From: Bradyrhizobium forestalis
Lineage (GTDB): Bacteria; Pseudomonadota; Alphaproteobacteria; Rhizobiales; Xanthobacteraceae
DNA length: 64,000 bases
Assembly (NCBI RefSeq): GCF_002795245.1
Contig: NZ_PGVG01000010.1
Location: 1-64,000 of the forward strand
Direction of reading: 5' to 3'
Shown here: positions 18,596-28,866 of the stretch, one piece after another
How positions within the stretch are numbered: the stretch's first letter is position 1
Layout: each line of letters opens with the position of its first letter
Program-made: the position numbers and the translations under genes
Notes under the pieces: model-generated
Told to the model about the DNA's origin: nothing
The model's input: the letters and a program-made list of their open reading frames with translations, nothing else
The model's database searches: none

Positions 18596-19672
18596 ATGTG
18601 GCCTGACCGTCGACTGATCGACCTCTTCAAGACCGAATTCCCGATCGTGCTGGCGCCGATGGCCGGCGTGATGGATGCGGAGCTGGTGATTGCGGCCGCG
18701 CAAGGCGGGGCGCTGGGGTCGCTGCCGTGTGCGATGATCTCGGCGGAGAAGGCGCGCGAGCAGGTCGGCCTCATCCGCCAGCGGGTGAAGGCGCCGGTCA
18801 ACATGAACTTCTTCTGCCACACGCCGGTCGAGCTCACGACCGAGGCCGAGGCGCGCTGGAAGCAGCGGCTGACGGGCTATTACACCGAGCACGGTCTCGA
18901 TTCCTCAGCGCCGATTGCCGCGGCGAACCGCGCGCCGTTCGATGCGGCGTTCTGCGAGGTGGTCGAGGAGCTGAAGCCGGAGGTCGTCAGCTTCCATTTC
19001 GGCCTGCCGGAGCAAGCGCTGCTGAGGCGCGTCAAGGCGGCGGGCTGCCTCGTCATCTCGTCCGCCACGACGGTGAAGGAGGCGGTCTGGCTGGAAGAAC
19101 GCGGCGTCGATGCCGTGATCGCACAAGGTGCCGAGGCGGGCGGCCATCGCGGCATGTTCCTGACCGACAAGATCGCCGAGCAACCCGGCACCTTCGCGCT
19201 GGTGCCGCAGGTCGTCGATGCCGTGAAGGTGCCGGTGATCGCGGCGGGCGGCATCGCCGATGGGCGCGGCATTGCCGCGGCCTTTGCGCTCGGTGCATCC
19301 GGCGTGCAGATCGGCAGCGCTTATTTGCGCTGTCCGGAATCCAAGGTCAGCGCAGGCGGCCGCAAGGCGCTCGCTGAAGCGCGGGACGATTCCACCGTCA
19401 TCACCAATGTCATGACCGGCCGGCCGGCGCGCGGTGTGCAGAACCGCCTGATGCGCGAGGCCGGCCCGATCTCGCCGGATGCGCCTCCTTTTCCCCACGC
19501 CGCGACCGCACTGGGGCCGCTGAAGGCCGCTGCCGAAAAGCACGGCAGGGTGGATTTCACCAATCTGTGGGCGGGACAGGCGATTGCCCTCGGTCGCGAG
19601 GTCCCGGCCGCTGAATTGACCCGGGATCTGGCCAAATCGGCCTTGGCCCGCCTGAAGGCCCTAGCCGGCTAG
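18596..19672 (+). CDS. Nitronate monooxygenase family protein
   Basis: A 358-residue FMN-dependent TIM-barrel enzyme of class I nitronate monooxygenases. The start MWPDRRLIDLFKTEFPIVLAPMAGVMD, the loop VNMNFFCHTPVE, the motif IAQGAEAGGHRGMFL with the catalytic-type histidine, AAGGIADGRGIAAA, and GVQIGSAYLRCPES for the FMN phosphate are all present, as is the late NVMTGRPARGVQNRLM. It is likely to detoxify nitronates such as propionate 3-nitronate. GAGAG precedes the ATG. This copy has the more complete family signature of the two. Confidence 0.9.
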   Translation: MWPDRRLIDLFKTEFPIVLAPMAGVMDAELVIAAAQGGALGSLPCAMISAEKAREQVGLIRQRVKAPVNMNFFCHTPVELTTEAEARWKQRLTGYYTEHGLDSSAPIAAANRAPFDAAFCEVVEELKPEVVSFHFGLPEQALLRRVKAAGCLVISSATTVKEAVWLEERGVDAVIAQGAEAGGHRGMFLTDKIAEQPGTFALVPQVVDAVKVPVIAAGGIADGRGIAAAFALGASGVQIGSAYLRCPESKVSAGGRKALAEARDDSTVITNVMTGRPARGVQNRLMREAGPISPDAPPFPHAATALGPLKAAAEKHGRVDFTNLWAGQAIALGREVPAAELTRDLAKSALARLKALAG

Positions 19673-19708
19673 AGCGGGCATGAAATCAGGGCGGCCGGCT
19701 AGCCGTGG

Positions 19709-19835
19709 TTCACCTCTCCCCAACGGTCGGATTGCGCAGCAATCCGGGTGAGGGGCCGCGGCGCTCAGTGAGACCTAAACCCCTCACCCGGCTCGCATCT
19801 TCGATGCGATCGGACCTCTCCCTACGGGAGAGGTG
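19709..19835. repeat. Dispersed hairpin repeat, family A
   Basis: Outer arms CACCTCTCCCCAACGG and CCTCTCCCTACGGGAGAGGTG, inner arms ATCCGGGTGAGGGGC and CCCCTCACCCGG. It lies between the nitronate monooxygenase gene and the gat operon. Confidence 0.8.
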
Positions 19836-19836
19836 A

Positions 19837-20241
<405 letters not shown>

Positions 20242-20255
20242 ACAGGTTAGGTCCG

Positions 20256-20468
20256 ATGTGCCTGCTTTGCGACGATGAGAAGGCCTACCAGGCCTACATG
20301 AATTACCTCGACAAGATGGAGCGGCAGGGCAAGGCTGCCGATCCCAATGTCGCCGTCAATGCCGTGCTCGACGAGATCGAGGCTGCCGCGAAAGCCGCCG
20401 CCAAAAAAGACGACCCGGCCAACGACAAGACCCTGTCTCCGTTCTTCTGCAGCCCGATCAATAAATGA
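20256..20468 (+). CDS. Small CxxC protein of unknown function in the gat operon
   Basis: A 70-residue acidic/alanine-rich protein that starts 14 bases after gatC and overlaps gatA by four bases (ATGA), so it is almost surely translated with them. It opens [15 protein letters not shown], with a CxxC at Cys2-Cys5, has a helical middle rich in Ala and Lys, and ends [10 protein letters not shown] with a third cysteine at 65. The cysteines at both ends could bind a metal or form a disulfide. I recall similar small proteins in related genomes, but none with a known job. Confidence 0.75.
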   Translation: MCLLCDDEKAYQAYMNYLDKMERQGKAADPNVAVNAVLDEIEAAAKAAAKKDDPANDKTLSPFFCSPINK

Positions 20469-21940
20469 CCGATTTGACATCGCTGACGCTCGCCGAGGCC
20501 CGCAAGGGTCTCGCAGCAAAAACTTTCACGTCGCTCGAGCTGACCGACGCGCATCTTTCCGCGATCGAGGCCGCGCGCGTGCTCAATGCCTTCGTGATGG
20601 AGACGCCCGACCAGGCGCGCGCGATGGCGCGCGAGGCCGACGCCAGGATCGCGAAGGGCGATGCCGGCCCGCTCGCCGGCATCCCGCTCGGCATCAAGGA
20701 CCTATTCGCGACCAAGGGCGTCCGCACCACGGCGTGCTCAAAAATCCTCGGCAATTTCGTGCCGACTTATGAGTCCACCGTCACTTCGCAGCTCTGGCGC
20801 GACGGCGCGGTGATGCTCGGCAAGCTCAACAATGACGAGTTCGCGATGGGCTCGTCGAACGAGACCTCCTGCTTCGGGCCCGTCGGCAATCCCTGGCGGC
20901 GCGACGGCAGCAACACCACGCTGGTGCCGGGCGGCTCCTCCGGCGGCTCGGCCTCGGCCGTGGCGGCGCTGCTGTGCATGGGCGCCACCGCAACCGATAC
21001 CGGCGGCTCAATCCGCCAGCCGGCGGCGTTCACCGCGACCGTCGGCATCAAGCCGACCTATGGCCGCTGCTCGCGCTGGGGCGTCGTCGCCTTTGCCTCC
21101 TCGCTCGACCAGGCAGGTCCGATCGCGCGCAGCGTGCGCGATGCCGCGATGCTGCTGCGCTCAATGGCGGGCCATGACCCGAAGGACACGACGTCGGTCG
21201 ACATCCCCGTGCCGGATTACGAGGCGGCGATCGGCAAGTCGGTGAAGGGTATGAAGATCGGTATTCCCCGGGAGTACCGCCTCGACGGCATGCCGGCGGA
21301 GATCGAGAAGCTTTGGCAATCGGGCGCGGACTGGCTCAGGAGCGCCGGCGCCGAGCTCGTCGAGGTGTCGCTGCCGCACACGAAATACGCGCTGCCGGCC
21401 TATTACATCGTGGCGCCGGCGGAGGCCTCCTCCAACCTCGCGCGCTATGACGGCGTCCGCTACGGCCTGCGCGAGCAGGGCAAAAGCATCAACGAGCTCT
21501 ACGAGAACACCCGCGCCGAAGGCTTTGGCGCAGAGGTGCGCCGCCGCGTCATGATCGGCACCTATGTGCTTTCGGCCGGCTATTACGACGCCTATTACCT
21601 GCGCGCCCAGAAGGTGCGCACGCTGATCAAGAAGGATTTCGAGGATTGCTTCGCCAAAGGCGTCGACGCGATCCTGACGCCGGCGACGCCCTCGGCGGCC
21701 TTCGGTATCGGCGAGAAGGGCGGCGCCGATCCGGTCGAGATGTATCTCAACGACATCTTCACGGTGACCGTGAACATGGCGGGCCTGCCGGGCATTGCCG
21801 TGCCCGCCGGCAAGGACGCGCAGGGCCTACCGCTCGGCCTGCAACTGATCGGCCGGCCGTTCGACGAGGAGACGCTGTTCTCGCTCGGCGAGGTGATCGA
21901 GCAGGCCGCCGGCCGCTTCACGCCCGCGAGGTGGTGGTGA
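20465..21940 (+). CDS. gatA: Aspartyl/glutamyl-tRNA amidotransferase subunit A
   Basis: A 491-residue amidase-signature subunit that releases ammonia from glutamine for tRNA-dependent amidation. The catalytic triad is visible: Lys78 in [14 protein letters not shown], cis-Ser158 in [13 protein letters not shown] and nucleophile Ser182 in [11 protein letters not shown]. The length matches GatA. The start overlaps the stop of the preceding small gene (ATGA), and the stop overlaps a GTG start of the following one, so translation along the operon is coupled. Confidence 0.97.
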   Translation: MTDLTSLTLAEARKGLAAKTFTSLELTDAHLSAIEAARVLNAFVMETPDQARAMAREADARIAKGDAGPLAGIPLGIKDLFATKGVRTTACSKILGNFVPTYESTVTSQLWRDGAVMLGKLNNDEFAMGSSNETSCFGPVGNPWRRDGSNTTLVPGGSSGGSASAVAALLCMGATATDTGGSIRQPAAFTATVGIKPTYGRCSRWGVVAFASSLDQAGPIARSVRDAAMLLRSMAGHDPKDTTSVDIPVPDYEAAIGKSVKGMKIGIPREYRLDGMPAEIEKLWQSGADWLRSAGAELVEVSLPHTKYALPAYYIVAPAEASSNLARYDGVRYGLREQGKSINELYENTRAEGFGAEVRRRVMIGTYVLSAGYYDAYYLRAQKVRTLIKKDFEDCFAKGVDAILTPATPSAAFGIGEKGGADPVEMYLNDIFTVTVNMAGLPGIAVPAGKDAQGLPLGLQLIGRPFDEETLFSLGEVIEQAAGRFTPARWW

Positions 21941-22229
21941 ATGTCGCTGATTTCATCGCGAGCCTCGACGGCGCGGCGCCCGCGCCGGAGTTGAACGCGC
22001 CGCTCGCCGGCCTCTGGTGGGCGGCGAAGGGCGACTGGGACCGCGCGCACAAGATCGTTCAGGACGATAGCGGCCGCGATGCCGCCTGGGTGCACGCCTA
22101 TCTGCACCGCGTCGAAGGCGATCTCGGCAATGCCGGCTATTGGTATCGCCAGGCCGGCCAGGTCGCTGCAAAGGATTCATTGGAAGCGGAGTGGGAGCGG
22201 ATCGCTGCCACGCTGCTCGGGAGCAAGAC

Positions 22230-22233
<4 letters not shown>
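21937..22233 (+). CDS. Small conserved protein of unknown function between gatA and gatB
   Basis: A 98-residue protein starting at a GTG that overlaps the gatA stop (GTGA) and ending in TGA overlapped by the gatB start (ATGA). This double coupling supports it as a real gene. The sequence reads [20 protein letters not shown], then [19 protein letters not shown], then [20 protein letters not shown] and RQAG. It looks like a helical, tetratricopeptide-like fold. Related proteins in this position are familiar from other Rhizobiales, but the function is unknown. Confidence 0.8.
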
Positions 22234-23708
<1,475 letters not shown>

Positions 23709-23723
23709 CTTCACGCGTTCGAA

Positions 23724-23756
23724 CGAGGTGACGGACACGTTTCGTCACCTCGCTTT
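23724..23756 (+). terminator. Hairpin after gatB, likely terminator
   Basis: A perfect ten-base stem, CGAGGTGACG (23724-23733) and CGTCACCTCG (23743-23752), with a nine-base loop, followed by a short CTTT. It starts 16 bases after the gatB stop. The T run is short, so termination may be partial. Confidence 0.65.
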
Positions 23757-24276
23757 CGGCTCTCGGTGCGACGCTCGCGCGCATCCTCGAACGGCAAACT
23801 TCATCCCGATCGACAGCGATGCGGCGCCCGAATCGCCGCCACGCGATTCGTCCAAAACGGCGCCTTGCGCTCGCTCCGACGAGCGCTCGCGCCGTTAAGC
23901 ATGAAAATATTTTCGTTGCCAAAAGTCGCGACTCAGAGTCCGCGAAACGCTTTCGCGAGGCGATCGCGCGATTGTCGATGCGCATCGTCGCATTGATCGC
24001 ACGCGATGCGCGCGCGCGAAAACATACTTGCTGCATAGTGTTTTTGTGCAATCGCGTCGTTCGCGAACATCGGCGATGCGATCACTCTGCGTGATCGCAA
24101 GTGCACGTCGTGCGAAGCGCCTGCGTCGCGTTCGCCAAGCGCACGCGCCTTGCTGCGTCAACACTTCTTTAAGCGAGAAGCTGTTTTTTTCTTCGTGTTG
24201 GTGTATTCGGGATGAAGTGCATTCGATCCCCGAGTGCACGCAGCGATTAAAGCCATCTCACACATCGGAGGGCAAC
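23757..24276. other. Non-coding stretch rich in TCGC/GCGA words
   Basis: About 520 bases between the gatB hairpin and the lysine-rich gene. Each reading frame gives only short arginine-rich peptides, so I call no gene. The stretch is unusually dense in TCGC, GCGA and GATCGC words. Its 3' part becomes richer in A and T (around 24020-24060 and 24175-24235), which would fit a promoter and leader for the gene at 24277. Confidence 0.4.
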
Positions 24277-24369
24277 ATGGCCAAGAAAGCGAAGAAGGCG
24301 AAGAAGGCGAAGAGCGCAGTGAAGAAGACTGCGAAGAAGACCCGCAAGGTCGCGAAGAAGAAGAAGTAA
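24277..24369 (+). CDS. Very small lysine-rich histone-like protein
   Basis: A 30-residue peptide made almost only of Lys and Ala (MAKKAKKAKKAKSAVKKTAK, ending KKKK). It resembles the C-terminal tail of histone H1 and of some bacterial HU-like and Hc1 proteins. The start is well supported: GGAGGG lies four bases before the ATG. The net charge is extreme, so binding to DNA or RNA is likely. The frame is in a gene-poor region with a long leader, and a hairpin follows at 24385. Similar tiny lysine-rich proteins are known in Bradyrhizobium, but their role is not established to my knowledge. Confidence 0.7.
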   Translation: MAKKAKKAKKAKSAVKKTAKKTRKVAKKKK

Positions 24370-24384
24370 CTTCGCTTCTGAAGT

Positions 24385-24406
24385 TGCCGGCTCCAGATAG
24401 CCGGCA
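24385..24406 (+). terminator. Hairpin after the lysine-rich gene
   Basis: Perfect eight-base stem TGCCGGCT / AGCCGGCA with a six-base loop, 15 bases after the stop codon. No T run follows, so it may protect the transcript 3' end rather than terminate. Confidence 0.45.
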
Positions 24407-24917
24407 CGTCATCAGCGCCTCCTAGAGGTTCTGGTCGACGATAGAGGGTGTCGGCGAGACATCAGGTCAACGGTCGGACCGTTCTCTTTCGCGGTCCGGC
24501 AGAAGAAACGAGTTTTCTTCGTTCGGTGCGGTTCTCCTCAAGGGGCTCCGCAATTTCACGAGAGGCCTTCGGGCCAATGTGAAATCTGGTCCTGACGTGT
24601 TCGCCGACGCCCTCGTTCTCTTGAAGCCGGGGCATTGCCGGCATTCCTTCTCCCCCCACATTGCTGATCTGACCGCGACGCGGTCGCGCTGCCCTGAGGC
24701 AGGCGAGGGCCGCGGAGCTAATGGCGTTGTGCGCCATCTCCTCATGTGCGGTGTCATCGGCCGGCTACGATCCACGCCGAGACGGCAGTGGTTGAACCGA
24801 TGGGCCGCGGCGTACTGGATTCCCCGCGTGCGCCGGGAATGACAGGGGAGGGTGCGGTCACGACAGCGCCGCTCCCACAAATTGTAACCGAAGGATCCGC
24901 GCCTCCGCGCGCAATGG
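24407..24917. other. Gene-poor stretch with fragment of a family B repeat
   Basis: No convincing gene. A 91-codon frame on the reverse strand (24462-24737) is rich in Arg and Ala without family features, and I leave it out. At 24805-24843 there is a fragment of the family B repeat (CCGCGGCGTACTGGAT, then GGGAATGACAG), which matches the element at 46823 and 50167. Confidence 0.4.
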
Positions 24918-25076
24918 TTATCGTTCTCCCAAAATTCCACGGTAAACCGAATCTGACGAATCGCAGAAGCGCCTGCAAATCAGGGGCTTCTTGAATTCCA
25001 CGCGCCGGCCTCGCGCGCTCGCGTTTACGTCTGCTTCATCGCGATACTTAAACTGCCATTCAAATTTGCCCGCCAT
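24918..25076 (-). CDS. Possible small protein, unknown
   Basis: A 52-codon frame beginning MAGKFEWQFKYRDEADVNAS and ending VYRGILGER. A GGAGG lies five bases before the ATG at 25076. The first half has protein-like composition and lower GC than its surroundings; the second half may belong to a dispersed non-coding repeat. It could be a gene fragment. I have no family match. Confidence 0.3.
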   Translation of the reverse strand: MAGKFEWQFKYRDEADVNASARGRRVEFKKPLICRRFCDSSDSVYRGILGER

Positions 25077-25215
25077 CATCGCCTCCAACAAGCCGGCAAA
25101 CGGCATCGGGGATGAGTTGAACAGCGCACGGTCCCAGAAGGGATCATGCAAGTCAGAGTTGGACGGGGGCCGCGCTCGGGGGAACGAGACGGCATAAGAA
25201 CAAAGGGGATGCGTG

Positions 25216-25482
25216 ATGTTTCAGGGTACTTTCGATCTGGAGACGGCAACGCCGGTCGACGCGAGCGCGCTGTCGGACGTGCTGTTCGAGCGCGGGATCT
25301 ATTGGGCGAGCGGCCGCTCCGGGATCGTCGATCTCGTCGCCGCGCACAAATGGTTCAACCTCGCCGCGCTGAAGGGCCGCAAGGACGCCGTAGCGCTGCG
25401 CCAGGAAGTCGCCGGGCAGATGTCGGATGCCGAGATCTCGGTTGCGCAGCGCGAGGCGAGGGCCTGGGTCACCGCGCACTGA
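25216..25482 (+). CDS. SEL1-like repeat small protein
   Basis: An 88-residue protein with one clear SEL1/tetratricopeptide-like unit: GIYWASGRSGIVDLVAAHKWFNLAALKGRKDAVALRQE, in which AHKWFNLAAL is typical. The rest forms a second, shorter helix pair (MSDAEISVAQREARAW). Such repeats bind proteins; no partner is evident. A GTG one codon upstream is also in frame, and the ATG is preferred. Confidence 0.75.
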   Translation: MFQGTFDLETATPVDASALSDVLFERGIYWASGRSGIVDLVAAHKWFNLAALKGRKDAVALRQEVAGQMSDAEISVAQREARAWVTAH

Positions 25483-25575
25483 GATGAGAACCGCGTCTGA
25501 CCCGTATTTGCACGGGTGGGCCTGGTTGCGCTGAATCAAGCTTCCGCGTTGTGCCGCCGCATAAGACCCGACGGC

Positions 25576-25785
25576 ATGGGCGATCAAGACACGAATGGAC
25601 GATGGCTGCCGATTCAGATCGCTCCCGATGAGTGCGATCTGGAACTCGGACGCCTGCACAAGACGGGAATTTTGCCCTGGTCCTTTCCATGCCGGCGCAA
25701 GGGCGGCGTCTGGTTCAATGTTTGGGCCGACGAGGCTGTGCTGATATCGCCCTCGCATTGGCGGATATGGCGATCCGGTATCTAG
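25576..25785 (+). CDS. Small tryptophan-rich protein of unknown function
   Basis: A 69-residue frame starting MGDQDTNGRWLPIQIAPDEC and ending in SPSHWRIWRSGI. The pattern ILPWSFPCRRKGGVWFNVWA followed by a terminal HWRIW resembles a family of short proteins I recall as frequent in Bradyrhizobium (a CRR motif and a PTHWR-like end). The start has no clear ribosome-binding site, and an in-frame ATG exists at 25516. Function unknown. Confidence 0.45.
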   Translation: MGDQDTNGRWLPIQIAPDECDLELGRLHKTGILPWSFPCRRKGGVWFNVWADEAVLISPSHWRIWRSGI

Positions 25786-25920
25786 GTGCGTGCACACATA
25801 TATAAGGGCACGCGAATCGAGCCGGGCTCGCCGCGCTCATCCTTGCGCCAGGCTTTCGCGCCGGCGGCTCGATCGCTCTCAGGTGAAAGAGCGCAGAAGA
25901 CCTTGGTTGATTCTGCTGGG

Positions 25921-26013
25921 TGGCGGAGAGGGAGGGATTCGAACCCTCGATACAGCTTGAGACCGTATGACGCTTTAGCAAAGCGTTGCCTTCAGCCACT
26001 CGGCCACCTCTCC
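25921..26013 (-). tRNA. tRNA-Ser (anticodon GCT)
   Basis: The reverse strand folds as a class II tRNA: acceptor arm GGAGAGG pairing with CCTCTCC, D-loop GGCCGAGTGGCTGAAGGC, anticodon arm ACGCTTTGCTAAAGCGT with GCT in the loop, a long variable arm typical of serine tRNA, and GGTTCGAATCC in the T arm. The discriminator is G and CCA is encoded at the 3' end. It reads AGC and AGT codons. Confidence 0.96.
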
Positions 26014-26861
26014 GGTGCGAGCCTTATGCCTCTAATTACTTGGGGCGGTCAATTTGGAAGCGTGTGTTTTCGCTCGAATATTCCCAGTGATTTTCGAAGC
26101 AGAACGGGTTTGTTCCCGGGCGAGAGTGTGGCGCTGCGAGAACAGAGCCAAGGCTGGAACATCTGGCACATGGCGCAGGGATGATCCGCGTTGAAGGACA
26201 TCTTCGCGCGTGTCGAACGGCGAATTTGCTAGGAAATTCAATGCTGCGTGAGAGGGGCCTATGGAAAATCGGTATCCCTGCGTCTTGGCTCGCTGAGCTG
26301 CCGGCCTGTCCCCAATCATCCCCGCCTTCATAACTCCATAAAGCGTGTTTGCCGGCGCCCTTTCAGGCGCTGCAGTGACCGGGCTTGCGCCAGCCTGGAG
26401 GCGCGGAGGGCGGTTGATGCCTGCTCCTTGAGTCTCCTTTCTGATTCCACGATTCGAGCGCGTCAAAGCGGCTTCGGGCCGAGGTCTCGGCTGCGGCGCC
26501 TCATGTGGGGAACTTTGATGGCAAATGGAACCGCCCAAAAAACATCAATGTAAACAATATGTTGCGAGGGCAGTCTGATCACATCTGCGTGTTATTTGTG
26601 CAACACCCGTCGGAAAACACGCTTCATCGGCCCGTTTCGGAGCGTTCTCTTGTTGTGTGTGCAAGGACGTTCGGTAATTGTGACTGAGCGACGGAGGGGG
26701 GCATCCCGAGGTCGTCCCGTTTAGGTCGTTCGCTTAAGTCCCTCGCGTTCATGCGGGTGTGTCCGAAGGCGCGAAGGGGCCCAAAGCGGTGATTTAGAGG
26801 GGGTTGGGGAATTGGCCGTCCGGTCAGTGACCTTCCCTGAAGAGCAACTTGGAGGTTTAAC
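26014..26861. other. Long region upstream of the porin, no gene called
   Basis: About 850 bases with no frame that looks like a protein. The part from about 26540 to 26640 is relatively rich in A and T and probably holds the porin promoter. The bases just before the porin give a long, GC-rich leader with the ribosome site TTGGAGG. A small regulatory RNA could hide here, but I see no defining structure. Confidence 0.4.
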
Positions 26862-28406
26862 ATGAAGTTGGTTAAGAGCCTTTTGCTCGGCTCAGCGGCG
26901 GGTCTGATCGCCGTGGGCGGAGCGCAGGCAGCCGATCTCCCCGTGAAGGCCAAGGCGGTCGAGTACGTGAAGATCTGCTCCCTGTACGGTGCTGGATTCT
27001 ACTACATCCCGGGCACCGACACCTGCATCAAGCTGGGTGGTTATCTGCGCGCTGAAGTCGCGCTCGGCACCAACAGCGTCTACGGCATTGCCAACGGCGC
27101 TCCCGCCGGTGCGCACAACCGCCTGAGCAACTACTACACCGCGCGCGCTCGTGAAGATCTCAACATCGACACGCGCACCGCCACCGAATACGGCGTCGTC
27201 CGCACCTTCTTCGATGCGACGTTCTCCTGGACCACCGGTGGCTACGTCGGCACGGGCTCCGCTACGGGCACGACTGGTTACACCGCCACGACGGCTGGTA
27301 ACACCACCATCAACCCGACGGACGGCGGTACCTCGGGCGGTTCGCTCGGCGTGTACTACGCCTTCATCCAGTTCGCCGGCTTCACCATGGGTAAGGCCGT
27401 GTCGCAGTTCGACGCGCCCTGGACCAACTATCCCGGCAACAACATCGACAGCCTCGTCGGCGGCAGCGGCACGGTCACTGGCGTGAACCAGTTCACCTAC
27501 ACCGCTGACTTTGGTCAGGGCATCACGGCGTCGTTCTCGGCGGAAGACGCGACTGCCTATTATCAGGCAGGCAATCTGAACATGACCGGCGCCACGGTTG
27601 CTGGCATCGCTGGCGGTTCGTACGGCTCCAACGCCATCGGCGGCTCGCGTTCGCCGAACCTCGTTGCTCAGGTGCGTGTCGACCAGGCCTGGGGCCTGTT
27701 CCAGGCGTCGGTTGCCGCGCATGACAACCACGTTGCCTACTACGGCGCGACCGAGCCGACTGGCCACCCCGACGACAAGTGGGGTTGGGCGGTTCAGCTC
27801 GCTCTGTCGATCAAGAACATCCCGACCGGTGCGGGTGACACGATCAACATCCAGGGCGTCTACACCGACGGTGCGACCCGCTACAACTTCCAGAACCTGG
27901 CGGGCAGCTCGTACGCGATGTACGGCAGCACGGGCCTCGTCGGTGCTTATCAGAGCATCGGTTTCGCCAATGCTCCGGACACGGTGTTCGTGACCGGCGG
28001 CGCGCAGGAAAGCGTCAAGACCTGGGGCTTCCGTGGCGCCTACACCCACAACTGGGATCCCTACTGGAACACGGCGCTCTACGGTGCTTATGCTGCGGCC
28101 CAGTTTGGTTCGCTGGCCAAGAACGCCATCTGCGGCGGCGGCGGCTTCGTCGGTGTCATGGCGGTGGCTGGTGTCACCAGCTGTAATCCCGACTTCAACA
28201 TCGGCCAGATCGGTGTCATCACCCGCTGGACTCCCGTCAAGAATCTGACCTTCTCGGCGGATTTCAACTGGACCCATCTGGACCAGAAGTATGCCGGCAC
28301 TGCCGTCATCACTCCGGCTGCTAACGTTGCCAAGCCGACCGCAGTGTATGAGCTCAAGGATCAGGACTCGTTCACCCTGCTCCTCCGCGCTCAGCGCAAC
28401 TGGTAA
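26862..28406 (+). CDS. Major outer-membrane porin (Rhizobiales porin family)
   Basis: A 514-residue porin of the alphaproteobacterial family PF02530. The signal peptide is MKLVKSLLLGSAAGLIAVGG, with cleavage after AQA, followed by the family start ADLPVKAKAVEYVKICSLYG. CIKLGGYLRAEVAL is the first strand, and the C-terminal strand ends FTLLLRAQRNW with the terminal aromatic residue used for outer-membrane assembly. The codons are strongly biased to GC-ending types such as GGC, ACC and AAC, which suggests high expression. A perfect GGAGG site precedes it and a strong terminator follows. Confidence 0.94.
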   Translation: MKLVKSLLLGSAAGLIAVGGAQAADLPVKAKAVEYVKICSLYGAGFYYIPGTDTCIKLGGYLRAEVALGTNSVYGIANGAPAGAHNRLSNYYTARAREDLNIDTRTATEYGVVRTFFDATFSWTTGGYVGTGSATGTTGYTATTAGNTTINPTDGGTSGGSLGVYYAFIQFAGFTMGKAVSQFDAPWTNYPGNNIDSLVGGSGTVTGVNQFTYTADFGQGITASFSAEDATAYYQAGNLNMTGATVAGIAGGSYGSNAIGGSRSPNLVAQVRVDQAWGLFQASVAAHDNHVAYYGATEPTGHPDDKWGWAVQLALSIKNIPTGAGDTINIQGVYTDGATRYNFQNLAGSSYAMYGSTGLVGAYQSIGFANAPDTVFVTGGAQESVKTWGFRGAYTHNWDPYWNTALYGAYAAAQFGSLAKNAICGGGGFVGVMAVAGVTSCNPDFNIGQIGVITRWTPVKNLTFSADFNWTHLDQKYAGTAVITPAANVAKPTAVYELKDQDSFTLLLRAQRNW

Positions 28407-28430
28407 GTTTGGTCTAACGACCTGACAGAG

Positions 28431-28460
28431 AGCCCCGGCGGGAAACCGCCGGGGCTTTTT
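28431..28460 (+). terminator. Rho-independent terminator of the porin gene
   Basis: Eleven-base perfect stem AGCCCCGGCGG / CCGCCGGGGCT with a GAAA tetraloop, followed directly by TTTTT. It starts 25 bases after the porin stop codon. Confidence 0.95.
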
Positions 28461-28866
28461 GTTGTGCCAGCCCTCCTGTGCTCGCTTCACGCAATGGGCG
28501 CGCGAGCTGCCCTTGCGCTCTTCGTTGCTCGCTCTTCGTCGCAACCCGATGGAAGTCGCCGTGAAGGAGAGGGGCGGGCTGCATGCCGTCCCCGAGCTTC
28601 GCACGCAAAGGGGAGTGCGGCGGGGCCGGCCCGGCCGCGGCGCAAAACGCCCTGATCGAAGCGCGCTGCAGCAGGTGCGACCGAAGCCTTCCTGTTCGAG
28701 CCTCCCGCACCAGCGAGGATGCCGATCCGACCGCAATGGTCGTGGCGGATCGAAACGGCTCGCCTGGCGATCGTGGACGGTCGCTGGATGTGCCTGGGCG
28801 ACTCAGCTCCCGACGAGCGTGCGCTCGCCATCCGTGCTGACGGTGGTGGATCGAAAGGGGTTTCTT
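28461..28866. other. Intergenic stretch, no gene called
   Basis: About 400 bases between the porin terminator and the end of the convergent transglycosylase gene. Frames exist on both strands but are Arg/Ala-rich without start signals. It may be decayed coding sequence; the plus-strand words starting MPIRPQWSWRIETARLAIVD near 28719 look partly protein-like but run into the neighbouring gene. Confidence 0.35.

Noticed and set aside
24462..24737. A 91-codon frame on the reverse strand in the gene-poor stretch after the lysine-rich gene
   Set aside because: It has a purine-rich site very close to the start but Arg/Ala-rich composition, no family features, and it lies in an area with repeat fragments.
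26032..26538. A long reverse-strand frame upstream of the porin
   Set aside because: It has no start signal, overlaps the non-coding porin upstream region, and shows no protein-like pattern.
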